A stretch of 64,000 nt of DNA from Eutreptiella sp. 'Long Island Sound 2002' (GCA_964036045.1 OZ038378.1:56459498-56523497), one strand, 5' to 3'; positions 1 through 10,639 are shown, counted from the first letter of the stretch. The notes: a model not told the origin generated them from the letters alone. A program made the numbers and translations.

Positions 1-59
1 CGAGGACCGGGGCATGGAGCATCACCTGCCCATGCGAGTGCAAGGTGTGCTTGCTTGTG

Positions 60-265
60 TGTTTGCTTTGTGTATTGGCAAATTGGACGAAATGCACGTG
101 AAATTCGTACGAAATTCGTACGAATTTGGTACGAATTTCGCACAAATTTCACGTGAATAAATTTGTGTGAATTTTCTCGAAATGTGAAATTCGTACGAAA
201 TTCTTACGAATTTCTTACCAATTTCGTATGAATTTCGTACGAATTTCTGTGAATTTCGTCCAATT
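60..265. repeat. Foldback cluster of TTCGTACGAA palindromes
   Basis: The stretch is built from the self-complementary decamer TTCGTACGAA and near variants, mixed with CACGTGAA motifs. Its outer edges are inverted copies (TTGGACGAAAT near 82 and ATTTCGTCCAA near 254), so the whole block can fold into one long imperfect hairpin. The same motif recurs at 2239-2395 and 4372-4460, bracketing the two genes between them. It could be a terminal structure of a mobile element or a MITE-like insertion. No coding potential is seen. Confidence 0.7.
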
Positions 266-343
266 TGCTCCTTTTGCTCTTGCGTTGCCTCGTGTCCACT
301 CCCCCTTTCTCAATTTGTGCCTGGCACACCTCCCCACATCTGC

Positions 344-1871
344 ATGCAGGTCCCGTTCACCGCTTGGTCGCCGGATATTCGGCACCACACCAAGCGCAAG
401 TACAAGCCCCGGCCCTGATTGCCCGAGGAGCACGCCGAGCCCGCCGAAGGCCCCGGTGGCGACCAGCCCGCAGGCACCGGCGGTGGACGGGCACCAAGCG
501 AGGCCAGCAGTGTGCGCAGTGAGGGGTCGCAGCGCTCTCGACGTTCGGGAGGCAGCGAGGCCAGCACCGCCGGGGGGCATGTGGCGCGCGGGGTGGTGGT
601 GCCCCAGCCGTCCCGCGACGAGTTGGGTGACGCCCACAACAACCCCCCCATGGACCGGGTCACCCTGGCCGTCAGGCAGCCGGATCCGGCCTGGACCCAG
701 CAGGTGCCGCCCGGGCCCGATGGGCGGCAGCGGCATCTCAGTGCCGTGTGGGACATGGTGTTGGAGTCGCGGGGGGTGCACGGCACCCTCCGCATCTCCT
801 TCCCCTGACCCATTGTGCTCCGGGGGGGGGGGGGGAACCTGCCTGTGGGGCAGGAGATGGTGGGCATGTTTGCCTACCGGCTTGTGAGTGGGCACTGGCG
901 GGTGCAAACGGGGGTGGCGCGGACTGGGGAGGCGGGGACGGTGACGACGGCTGGGGTTTTTGGGCTGAATGTGCTCACAGGTTGGGAGCAGCGGAGGCCG
1001 GACTGGGTGGACGTGGCATGGCTTGCCATGCGCGTCCATGTGGGGAGGCAGTGGAAGATGGGGGTGGTGGTTGACGTCATTGACGTCGAGGAGGACGAAC
1101 CCCCCCCCCACGCGCAAGCGGAAAGAGCGCCCCGAAGGGAACACGGGCCCCAGCCCCCCCCCCAAAGCCCCGCGTACGGCCACCCCGGCGGAGCTGGCAG
1201 TGCGGGCGGAGCAGGCGGAGCCGGTGGGGGGGCGGGGGCAGAGGGGGGTGTTGCAGGAGTGGGTGGACCAGCAGCGGGCGGGGGCGTGGGAGGCACGCGC
1301 CATCAGCGCGGAGGCCGCCAACCGCGACCTCGAGGCCCGTCTGTCCAGGGCCAAAGAGGACAGGCGGGACTGCGAGTCGCGGTTGGCCGACTTCACCAAG
1401 GAGCGTGACCGGCTGGCCACCAAGGTGAAGACTCTTGAGCGCGACGTGGCGACGTCGCGCAGGGCAAAGCCAGCGTCACAGCCAGCAGAGGCAGTGGAGA
1501 GGGCTGAGGGTGCCGAGGCCCCCGCCCCCCAGGGTGACAAGGGGGGGGGCAGTGCTGCCGGTGTCCGGTACCTCCTGGCCGGCGCACAGGCCTGGCATGC
1601 CCAGGCCGAGGCATGCGCCGGCCAGATGTCCGCAGTGTCCACCGGCCTGCGGATGGCCATGATGGCCAGTGGCAAGCAGGTCGATGTGGACAGCGTGGCC
1701 CCCGACGCCCCCAAGGTGACTGCCGCAATGGAGGAAGTGCGCCGGCAGTACCCCCCCCACCGCCTCACGTCGGCGGCCATGGACCCCTCCTTTGTGGAGG
1801 CGGTGGCGGAGCAAAGCTCCCAGGGCTCCGCTAGCTGGAGCTCTGCTCCCGGGGGGGGGGGAGGTGCGTAG
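344..1871 (+). pseudogene. Degenerate GC-rich coiled-coil protein gene
   Basis: I do not recognise this gene. An ATG at 344 opens a frame that reads MQVPFTAWSPDI, meets TGA at 416-418, continues in the same frame to a second TGA at 806-808, then continues to about 1100. A poly-C run near 1101 shifts the frame, and the remainder reads open to the TAG at 1869-1871. The last part has a basic KRKER patch, then a heptad-like Arg/Glu/Leu-rich coiled coil (about 1290-1450), then an Ala/Gly-rich tail. The coding sense is inferred from how composition carries over each lesion; long G and C homopolymers sit at or beside the breaks, so some could be sequencing errors. Its position next to a transposase-like gene and between foldback clusters suggests it is an accessory protein of a mobile element. 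Confidence 0.45.
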
Positions 1872-2238
1872 GTACCCTCCGGAGCACCTGTCCTTTCTAA
1901 CCACGACGAATGTTCTCGTGCCCCCCCCCCCCAAGCATGGGCAGTTTGAACGATATGTGGGGTACTCCCCCCCCACTGTGCGAAATTTTCTGCAGCACTG
2001 TTTGTACATTCATTGGGGTGCGGTGTGCCCCGTGACCTGTTTGCGATTTTTTCTGCGGAACTGTTTGTATTTTATTTGGGGTATGCTATGCCCCCTGACG
2101 TGTTACACTGCTGGCTGAGTGACAGCCGGAATGACAGCCACTGGACTGGGTGTGTGATAACCCATGAGCACCATCCCGAGCTTGCTTTGTGAGGGTCGAC
2201 GAGGGCAGAAGGATGAGGCTTTGGCAGAAATTCTGTGG
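1872..2238. other. Noncoding interval with homopolymer tracts
   Basis: The interval holds poly-C runs near 1921 and 1971 and two loosely similar T-rich stretches (around 1984-2030 and 2045-2085, each with a TGTTTGTA-ATT-TTGGGGT-TG pattern). I see no gene here. Confidence 0.5.
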
Positions 2239-2395
2239 CAGTCATGTGAAATTCGCACGAAATTCGTACGAAATTCGTACGAATTTCACATTTTCCGAAT
2301 ATTCAAACATTTGTATTGACGTCAAATTCGCACGAAATTCGTATGAATTTCGTGCGAATTTATGTGAATTTCTTCAAATTGCATGCGAATCACAG
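2239..2395. repeat. Second TTCGTACGAA foldback cluster
   Basis: Repeated AAATTCGTACGAA and AAATTCGCACGAA units face inverted partners across a short centre near 2300-2320. It matches the clusters at 60-265 and 4372-4460 in motif and spacing, and it separates the coiled-coil pseudogene from the transposase-like gene. Confidence 0.65.
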
Positions 2396-2478
2396 TAGAG
2401 AGAGTTGTCTGCGGGAGGGGGATGGTAGGAAGTTTGCGATGACTGCCTGCCCATTCAACAGGTCTTGTATCTCACACC

Positions 2479-4264
2479 ATGCCACGGCCCAAGGAGCCAT
2501 TCCATCTGCTAGCGGATCGTACACGACGGCGGCGTCTACAAGAGCTCCAGGAGGTGGTCACCAAGGAGCTTGCAGCACCCTACACCGTCAAGTACCTGCC
2601 CGACACTTGGCAAATAGTGCTTACCCCCGAAACAAGAATTGTAGCCACCGTCCAGCCCGAGCCCACCCAGGAGGAGAGGTTGATTATGGCCGTCTGGAGG
2701 ATCCGGTCATTGCACCTCTCTAGGACGGAGTCCTTGTACCTAGTGGGGAGCATAACGTACGGTGTGGTATGGGACCAGGTGTACGGCATGCTTCGGCAGC
2801 TAGCGTTGCCGGAGTCCGGGCGTTCACTGCCTATACGGGTGACGACACGGCCATCAATGGTGCGGCCTACTACCTACCTGACCGCATCGGCCACCTATTC
2901 AAGTGTCGACCACCCCCACCCTCGGCCATCATGCAGCCCGGGGACCGACGGCTGCATTGGTTGCCTATTGCGGTAGACGTTACATCGAGGCATGAGGCCT
3001 CGTACGTCCATTGCACGCTTGGTGGCACCGCCAGCCCCAACCAACTATCTAGTTGGTGGCTACTAGGGGGCAGTGAAAAGTGGGAGACCCTCTACGCGGC
3101 CTCCGAGGAAATTGATTTTGATGATGAGTTGCGCAAGGCCGCAACCGTAAGTTTTAAGGATACGGCAGGCAACGATAGGCAGTCCCTTTTTTTTCTGTGT
3201 GCAGATGGTAAGGCACAGGTGCTCATGGCGGGCTACCAAAACTGGAAGGCAGAATCCCCTGGTGCCAGTGTGTGTTGGGTCTGCATGCGTAACCGTAACC
3301 GTATAATATATAACCGTGCTCTGTGCCTTGCTACCTTTGGCACAGCAAGTGCGATAGACGGCAACTGGGAACCAGCCGTTGCCATAAATGCTATATATAG
3401 GACCATTACGAGTGATAGGCGAGTGCCTGATTATGGCCTCCATGGGGTCCTTCGTGTCCTGTTGTGTGCAGTCAACGGGACACGGGACCTAGTTGTACAA
3501 TTGACAGGGAAGGCACCGGCCACTGTGGCACGCACCATGCTGCAACCGGTTCTAGATGAGGCACGGCTTGCTGCACGAACTTGCACCCGTGCCTCATCAA
3601 ATAATGACAAGGCAAACAGCAAGAGGAAGGTGAGGATGGAGTGTGCTGCTGCCATCCATTTCATGCGGAATAAGGGTTGGGAGAAGATAATAGATGCTTG
3701 CCTAGAGCAGCCTAGTGTGAGGCAGCATCAAGTAGGGGGAAAAAGTTGGGAGTCGGTGTGCAAAAAGTGGTGGGAGAATTTTGCAAGCATGTGTGTATAC
3801 GCGTGGCGTTCCGCATGGTTCTCCGGGGCCGACTTGGGGCGGCTCCGGAACCATAGCATAGCCATGGGCGCTGCCCACAATGAGCTCCAGTGGGGCAAAC
3901 TTCTGTGGACGCATCTTTGGATCGACCACATGTATTATTTTGCAAAGAAGTGGAGAATCTTGTCAAAGTTCTCCTGCTTTGCCATGGAGGGAAGTCACCG
4001 GAGGCTCAAGCGCATGTTGCGCAACAGCGGGGGCCTAAGCCTCCTCCGGGGGGGAGACTAGGGGTGCAAGTGGTTGTGGACAACCACACCATTGACGATA
4101 GCCTTTGGTTGCATGGGTGGGATGCGACCAAAAGGGCTCAACATGGGCAAGGGCCCATAGGTGTACAAACGTATGCAAGCCGCACAAGAAGACGGCTTCT
4201 AACCGACATGCACCACCTTCAGACTCTACAGCGGCGGTTCCGGTGCCGCAGGAGACGGACATGA
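2479..4264 (+). CDS. Putative transposase-like protein, frameshifted
   Basis: An ATG at 2479 starts a frame reading MPRPKEPFHLLADR that runs to about 2815. There the sensible frame shifts and continues as RAFTAYTGDDTAINGAA to a TAG at 4059-4061. A second shift at the poly-G run near 4050 would extend it to 4264 (LGVQVVVDNHTIDD and an Arg-rich end). Visible features are ADGKAQVLMAGY followed by a CWVC cysteine pair, DYGLHGVLRVLL, and near the end WTHLWIDHMYYFAKKW with FAMEGSHRRLK. A spaced Asp, a following Cys pair, then a His-rich helix and a late Glu resemble RNase-H-fold DDE transposases, but I cannot assign a superfamily. The flanking foldback clusters support a mobile-element origin. An intron-like 58-bp segment at 3147-3204 would break the frame if removed. 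Confidence 0.5.
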
Positions 4265-4371
4265 GATCACCTTACAACCCAGACCATTGTTGCCTGTGAC
4301 CGGGGTGCAAGCTAGGGGGCTTACTAGGGGTGTGAGGACAAATCAGGGGGTGCACACGGGTAACATTTGTA

Positions 4372-4460
4372 TAAAATCACGTGAATTCACGTGAAATTCG
4401 TACGAAATTCGTACGAAATTCGTGCGAATTTCGTACGAATTCACGTGAATTCACGGCTCT
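4372..4460. repeat. Third TTCGTACGAA foldback cluster
   Basis: CACGTGAATTCACGTGAA leads into repeated AAATTCGTACGAA units and then the inverted order ending in CACGTGAATTCACG, so the block folds on itself almost end to end. It shares a ~29-base direct match with 93-121. A remnant (CACGTGAAATTCACG) follows near 4657. Confidence 0.7.
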
Positions 4461-4718
4461 GAATCCGCTATAGGCTTGCGGGGTTCAGGCACCTCTCGTT
4501 TTGGGCACCGTTCGGACATGATGGATGCTTTTGGGGCGGGACTTTCATTGGATGATGCGTAACAAAGCTAGGGGAGGAATTTTGGCCCCTCAAAGCCCTT
4601 GGAATGAACCAAGAATATGGCATTTTTCCCCAAAAACCTCAAAATTTGGGTAAATTCACGTGAAATTCACGCAATTATTCAAACGGCCACTTAACGGCCG
4701 TTCACGAAAGGTACATTC
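4461..4718. other. Noncoding spacer up to the Helitron A breakpoint
   Basis: No gene is visible. It ends with a small inverted repeat, AACGGCC-ACTT-AACGGCCGTT, just before position 4719, where homology to Helitron copies B and C begins abruptly in mid-helicase. Confidence 0.5.
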
Positions 4719-5870
4719 ATCCACTATCAACACTTTGCAACCTTCAAAAAGTTTACGCAAGCGGTGCAACTTTGCCTTGCCGCTTTCGCATTGTAGCGTT
4801 TCACTATCTCCATCAAAAACAGCAAGGCCCAATGCATGATGGATGGTAGATCCCTTTGCCAGATTACTTGCGGCGATTCTTGATGGAGCAACAAATCGCA
4901 CAACGTTCCAACCAAAGCTTTGTCGTAATCTTACATGGATTTCCCGTGCCACCCAACTCTTTCCCGTTCCTCCGCCAGCATGTAGGAAGACTAAAGGTGC
5001 AATTGGCTTTGCGGATGAGTCGCACGTGGCCTCTAACCTCAGGTAATTTGTGATCCTGTCGATGATCTCTTCTTGATCTGGACTTCCTGTTGATCTAATG
5101 TGACCATCACATGTGGAAGAAACATTTGTCTCCGGTGACTCCTCCTCAGTCTTGATATCATCGAATACTCTTTGGGCATGGGAGTAAATATCATCTCCAT
5201 GTGGGTAATGATCATCATCGCCCAAAGGATAAAGAAACCTTGTTTCTTTTTCCCGTGAGGCATGACTCATTGCCGGTGCCAGCCCCAATTGCAAATTGAA
5301 GGCTTCTTTGAGGATATCAAACTCCTCACTTGAAGCTGAACGTCCTCTTTTATTTGCGTTTTGGGCTCTTTGAATTGCTTCTTGCATATCTTGCACCGCT
5401 TCGGCGAACCTGGTATCTTTCACCTCCGTTCTCGTTTCCCTCAGCACCGCCATCTCCTTACCCGCGTTGAAGTCAACATCCAATGGGTGCCTCACACCCC
5501 AAATCTTCCTACAATGCTTTCGAATGTCATCCGTCAATGACTTTCGCAAGCGATCATAGTGCCCAATCTTCTTCAACCGGACAACCATGGAATGCCGACT
5601 GCGCTCCAAGTAGCTTGCATGTGCGGTCTTGCAATGTTCCTCCCATTGCAAGTAATCCTTCCAAGTGATTTGGGGCGGTAGTTCGATATCCCAAGGAACG
5701 AAATTGCACATGACAAACTTGGCCCATGCCTTCCTTGTGTGAGCACTACCATCCACACCGGGCCACACGGGCATGCGCTTCCCTGCCAAGATAGGGCACC
5801 TAGATTGTGACACTAGGTATTGCACGTAATTAGTATCATCAAGCACATGCCGGGGATGGAAATCAAACAT
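4719..5870 (-). pseudogene. Helitron A helicase, N-terminal part
   Basis: The segment begins MFDFHPRHVLDDTNYVQ at 5870 and runs through the linker typical between Helitron Rep and helicase, then PLVFLHAGGGTGKSW (Walker A of a PIF1-type superfamily 1 helicase) and KVLIVDE (Walker B). Right after the DE pair, homology to copy B ends and unrelated sequence closes the frame at about 4656. Motifs Ia to VI are therefore missing. The protein would unwind DNA behind the nicked Helitron strand; this copy cannot. Identity to copy B is very high through the shared part. Confidence 0.85.
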
Positions 5871-5882
5871 GGTATTTTCAGG

Positions 5883-6164
5883 GCGTATAAAGCTGACTAT
5901 TGAATTGTTTCTCAAACGTGTGCTGCACTTCGACTGGTGGGGGAAATCCTCCTCGGTGAACGGGCAAACGCTGACACAAGAAGAAAGACCACAACAAAGT
6001 TTCTGTGCAGCAGACACAAGCAGGTGCCGAAATTGACGAAACATCACTTTAGGCTACAAGCAAATAATTTGAGACTTCAAAGAAAACAAAACGAGAATGG
6101 TTGGATACATATGAAACATAGCAAAGCAAAATATGTCCCCGTGAATGTCCCCGTCCATCATTGA
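5883..6164. other. ~282-bp insertion between Rep and helicase of copy A
   Basis: Copies B and C join the Rep region to the helicase directly (GGGGCG then T-CATCA-TGAC). In copy A the same two flanks are separated by about 282 bp that is absent from both relatives. On the coding strand it lacks GT-AG ends at the joint, so it does not look like a spliceosomal intron. It ends the Rep frame and starts the helicase frame separately. I see no terminal inverted repeat or protein homology in it. Confidence 0.55.
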
Positions 6165-8482
6165 CTCTGTCGGTAACTTCAATAGGGCCCGTTGCACGCC
6201 GCTGCTCTATTTTGATGAGACAATAATACTCAAGAGCGCAAAGGGCCCTAAGCCGCTTCCCACGACAAGCATAATTGATGGCGGGTGTGACAGCAATTTG
6301 CTTGGCTTCCAATCCTTCACCCACTGTGTAAAGGTACGCTCGGCATGTTGCATCCGCATCGGTTTCTGCCACATCCATTGTCAAAGAGTTCAGGTGTTCC
6401 ACAAGAGTATTGTTGTCTTCTTGGTCATCCTCTGAAGAACCTGTGCCATTGTCATTGGGAGGCGGATGTGTTGGCGTTTGTGATGCTTGCTGCATATCAA
6501 CATTTGATGTTGCCAAGGGATCATCATCCACCACATCTGAGATAGATGATGAAATGGATGGCGCATCTACACAAATATTCTGCAAGTTTGCATGACCTCT
6601 ATCATCACTTGTATTCTCCCCGCCTCCATCTTCCAACATTCCATTGAATAAAGTAGGAATGGTGGCTACAGTGCTCCAAGGATGCACAACGGCAAACTTG
6701 TGAGAGCAATGCCATGAGGGATATCCCAACAAGGAGACGGCTGCCATTTGCGCACTAAATTCCACCTTCTTGTCCAACGAGTTGATGATGCGCTTTAGCA
6801 ACAAGGCCTCCTTCTCTCCAGGTTGTGCAAACTCCGTGGTGTCCATTTTGTCCACCTCACGAGTCACTTGACGAATTGTGCTCAACACATTGGCAATCCT
6901 TACCGGATTCTTGCTACAGTAACCAACAACGTATTTGGCCACAGCAACTAGCACGTCCTCACCTCCGAGGAATTGCACATTTGTGTTGCTAGCATACAAG
7001 TAGGCCAAGAGTTTGTTGGTTTCAACCACACGTCCATCACAAGGATGTGGCCGCCGCAACTCCCATATGACGAGAACACAACTTACCTTTTCATCATTGG
7101 CATCGAATTCTACTTCCGACTCATACATCCGGATGTTGTGTCTTCCTGAAGGAGTATGATACGCCACAAAGAAATGTGGCCGTGTTTCACCGTACCCTTC
7201 TCCTGCTGCACGAGGCAACCCAAAACGGCACCCACTCTTTCCTCCTGGTGGTTTACCGCAACTAGCAATGAGACACCTGTGGATTTGAATGTGCCCAAAG
7301 ACCTTGGAGGCAAACTGTTCAATTTCCCGTGCCGCTTCATGGGGGTCGTCCGGCAATGGAGGCAAACGTTGCTTCTCCTCTAGCATACGTGGGGCTTCAA
7401 GCCTTGTGCTTTAGTCTATGCTCAGAATCCTGGTGAATATGGGCATCCAATGCGGCACATATTTGTTGATCCAACACCGTGGCAACGGCTTTCATAAGCT
7501 CGCTGTTCCCCACAACCATGTCCAACAACCATGGGGGAATGCCACCCCAAAAGAGACCATGGAAATGGAGAGAGCCTCGGCCTTGGCACTCGTAGTATGT
7601 GCAATGGGCCACACATGTACCAAATAGACCCTTCTTACGGTTGCACACCGCACGATCTTTCTTGGTTTGCTTGGAACTCGGAAGACCTAGCAAAACCTCC
7701 AAGAAAGCCCGCACTTGTCGCTCAAAAATGCGTGCGGCTGCCACAGGGTTCTTGGATAACGCTTCAAATCGCCGCGAAACCTCCGGCAATGGAACACGAG
7801 CTTGGCGATCACCCATCGACAAACATAAAGACAACTCGTTGTCTATATCATTTGGTGCAACCGTGTAGAAGAGACTTGGAAGCCCAAAAAGCAGCATCAT
7901 ACTATTCATCTTCCCCATCACTGCATACCGCTCCGAAGTGCTGAAGGGCACCGCTGCATGGCAAGTCTGGAACAAAGGCATGAATGTGTGCAGAAGGTGT
8001 CGTGCTTCTTTCCCTTGCGGGTTTGCTTCTGCCTTCTTCAAATCTTCCTCAAGATTGGGCGTGTTGATGGCCGTCTCAAATGCCTTCATTCGATTGGGAT
8101 TGGCATAAATTGCATCCCTAACACTTCGCAATGCTGTGTGGCGGAACTTTTGATTAAAGAGCAACAAGGAAAAGTCGCGGGCCTCAGCAAAGCGATTATC
8201 ATATTGCAACAACATGTGCCTTGTATCCGCTTCCGAAACTCCACATGGGCGCTTGATACCACTTCCAAACATAAACAACGAGGGAAAGGACAACGTCAAA
8301 AGACGGTCATTGGCCTCAAACTCGTTCATGCCAACTTCTTCTCGTCGAACTATACTGTTACGACGGTCCGCTAGCATCTCCTTGATAGATTGAAGAACCT
8401 GTGGCACATCGTTCCCATCTCGATTCAATAATGCTCCATCCGACAGCATAACAGCATCCAACATTACTTCACCATCATCCAA
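6049..8482 (-). pseudogene. Helitron A Rep (HUH, two-tyrosine) region
   Basis: This covers the Helitron_like_N/Rep region. It opens with a segment containing LLTLSFPSLFMFGSG, which matches the conserved FPxLFxxG block upstream of Helitron Rep. It carries the HUH metal-binding motif as GRGSLHFHGLFW near 7552-7582 and the paired tyrosines as KYVVGYCSK (Y-x3-Y) near 6901-6938. HUH holds the divalent metal and the tyrosines nick and join the DNA strands. A single extra base near 7396-7402 (CTTCAAGCC versus CTTCAACC in copies B and C) breaks the frame between HUH and tyrosines. The region ends in an acidic Ser/Asp-rich linker before the insertion at 5.88-6.16 kb. Confidence 0.88.
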
Positions 8483-9256
8483 GTCACCTTTTTTTGCACC
8501 TGCAATGTCCGCACCAGATTGCTTTTCGCTGCAATCACGTCCGGATGATCACCAATGGACATATTGTCAAATATAGCATTTGGAAAATCAACAACTTCAA
8601 GTGGTGCAACCTCCAAGATTTCGATGTTGGCATATTCCGGATTGATCACTTTCAAAACTCGCAACCATTGAACCAATCGATCCCATCGCGGTGTGAAGAT
8701 TCGCTCTACTCGTTCTTTGCAGTGTTGATCATTGATCATTGATGACACGACGCATAGCCTCCGCATCACGGCGCGGTCCCACAAAAATGACCTTTGTACC
8801 CACAAGAGCCTCTACATCCGGGAGACGTGCTGCCAACACTTCAGGTCCATCATGCGGTACAGAAATAGCGTGCCCTCGAACACCCCGTTGCGATGTTGCA
8901 CCATTCTTGGCACTAACAAGCTTCACGGTGTTTACCGTCGTCCGCACTCGTCCCAACATACGCTCCTCCAAATCCGTTAACTGCGGTAAGTCGCATCGCT
9001 TACCAAAGTGCTTGCCACAAGCAATGGCATTTGGTGGCACTTGACCTTTCTTTGGATGAAACAAACTCCGATGACATGAATTACACAATTGCACTACACC
9101 ATTAGATACAAGATCATGGTGCAACCAATATAGCCATGTGTCTTGTTCAAAGACCGCGGCATACTTGCGGTACTTAGTGGGAATCCCATGGTACCATGAA
9201 ATTTGTGCTGTGTCCAACCTTAAAACGTCCAACTTAGATACATCGACTTCCTTCAC
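8464..9256 (-). pseudogene. Helitron A DUF6570-like region
   Basis: The region contains LCNSCHRSLFHPKKGQVPPNA and a following LTDLEERMLGRVRTTV and GVRGHAISVPHDG. This is the cysteine pair, small-Pro and Glu-Arg pattern of DUF6570, which lies upstream of Rep in many Helitrons. It is followed by a segment with RWDRLVQWLRVLKVINPEY, also typical upstream of Helitron Rep. The two parts are in different frames because a repeated GATCAAT stretch near 8725-8745 adds 16 nt relative to copy B. The in-frame TGA at 9260-9262 separates it from the N-terminal region. Function of DUF6570 is unknown; the cysteines suggest zinc binding. Confidence 0.75.
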
Positions 9257-9259
9257 TTG

Positions 9260-10618
9260 TCAGAAGTCCCGCACTCCACAGCACCCGCAAGTTTGAATGT
9301 CCTCGCATACTCCCACTTTTTTGTGCCACTCTTTGCCCAACGCCACCATATCCGCGGTGTCCACCTTCTCATCCAGTATAGCTCGCACCAACGCCTCCAA
9401 AGACTCACAACGCTCCAAATTGGCTGCGGGTTGAACTGGAAATCTATCCATCCCGGTTTGCTCCCAAAACCCCCGCACAGTAGAAGCAAGGGATGTGCCA
9501 ACCTTTGATCCCGTAAACTCATCGGGTGATGGGCCTGCAACCGATTGCAGCATGGCTTCCTCTTCTTCATCCACAACGGAACCGGAGGGTTCTATCTCAT
9601 CGCCTCTCTCCCACATGTGCTGAATGGCTTGCGTTGACTGGCTGGCCAAGGTTTCACGTGCATAATTCAAAGCACGCCGAACGGCCCCAGCTTGCCCTGC
9701 CCGTTGCTTATCCTCCTTAGCGCCAGCTTGGCCCCCCACTTGCCCCGCCCGCTGCTTGTCCTCCTTAGGGCTAGCCTGTCCCGCTCGCTGCTTGTCCTCC
9801 TTGGAGCCCGCTTGCGCTGCCCGCTGCTTGTCATCCTTGGAGCCCGCTTGCCCTGCGCGCTGCTTGTCCTCTCGGGATGCCACCATACCACCCGCTTGCC
9901 CTGCCCGCTGCTTGTTCTCCTTGGAGCCCGCTTGCCCTGCCCGTTGCTTGTTCTCCTTGGAGCCCGCTTGCCCTGCCCGTTGCTTGTTCTCCTAGGAGCC
10001 CGCCTGCCCTGCCCGCTGCTTAATCTCATTGGAGCTCGCTTGCCCTGCGCGCTGCTTGTCCTCCTTAGTTTGCGATGCGTTACAAGTGGAGCAAACAAAG
10101 CCTCTATTCTTCATGTCGTTGTATGTACGATCAAAGTTGGTGGTACAACCCCAACATTGCCATCGCATCACACATATTGAGGTAATGAGGGAGTCATCTA
10201 CATGCACGGCATTGTCCACAAGCACCCCCAACCAATCACATCCAAATTCGGCCGCAAGTTGATGGCAATGCAACGTCGTGACAGATGGGCGACCATCTTT
10301 TCCTTTCGCATTTGCCTTTTTCTCTTGTGGTTGACATTGTTTTGAACACTTGTGTTTTCGTGGACCAAACTTCTTCATGTTATCAAACCGTACACCCTTG
10401 GATTCTCCACAAGATGCACAAGTCCAACGCATGACCACCTTGGCCTTCATATCTTGGTTGTCTTGGCGTACCCACTTCCATCCCCATGGGCGAGCCACAT
10501 CATGACAGTCTTTGTCGGTCAGTGAAGGCGTAGGCATGTCTCCAAATGGAAAATACAATAAGATCCACACCAAAAGGATGGTGACAAAAAAAGCAACTAA
10601 GCGTCCAAAACGGGGCAC
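9260..10618 (-). pseudogene. Helitron A N-terminal zinc-ribbon and AGQ-repeat region
   Basis: Two similar cysteine modules lie near the start: RWTCASCGESKGVRFDNMKK with a later HKCSKQ, and RWQCWGCTTNFDRTYNDMK with a later VCSTCN. The W-x-C-x2-C ... C-x2-C layout resembles small zinc ribbons. A tract of 12-residue repeats (KEDKQRAGQAGS and variants) follows, then an acidic linker (VVDEEEEAMLQSV) and a CGCCGVRDF knuckle. One repeat has a nonsense codon (AAG to TAG) at 9992-9994. A hydrophobic stretch (FFVTILLVWILLYF) precedes a second Met (MPTPSLTDKD); copy C has a stop just before that Met, so translation may start there. The region probably binds DNA or partners; that is inference. Confidence 0.65.
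9667..10065 (-). repeat. 36-bp coding minisatellite (AGQ repeats), copy A
   Basis: Tandem 36-bp units encode KEDKQRAGQAGS-type 12-mers on the minus strand, so unit gain or loss keeps the frame. Units alternate ED and EN after Lys, and a variant unit carries GGMVASRE. Equivalent arrays occur in copy B (24958-25330) and copy C (50267-50570) with different unit order. Confidence 0.85.
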
Positions 10619-10639
10619 AAATTGGGAACTAACCAGACA

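Noticed and set aside
416-808. TGA codons as sense codons (altered genetic code)
   Set aside because: Nonsense lesions elsewhere in the window use TAA, TAG and TGA alike, and intact domains end normally at TGA. Simple decay explains it.
215-1780. Long minus-strand frame of 521 codons
   Set aside because: It is Pro/Arg/Ala-rich and is the antisense shadow of GC-rich sequence; the plus strand has the coiled-coil pattern.
3147-3204. Intron-like segment starting GTAAGT and ending in a pyrimidine tract plus GTGCAG
   Set aside because: Its length, 58 bp, is not a multiple of three. Removing it breaks a frame that reads well on both sides, and the segment itself encodes plausible sequence (SLFFLCADGKAQ).
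9692-10180. Plus-strand frames with LLVLLGARLPCP or CPARCLFSLEPA repeats
   Set aside because: They are antisense to the AGQ-repeat coding tract of the Helitron and mirror its 36-bp period.
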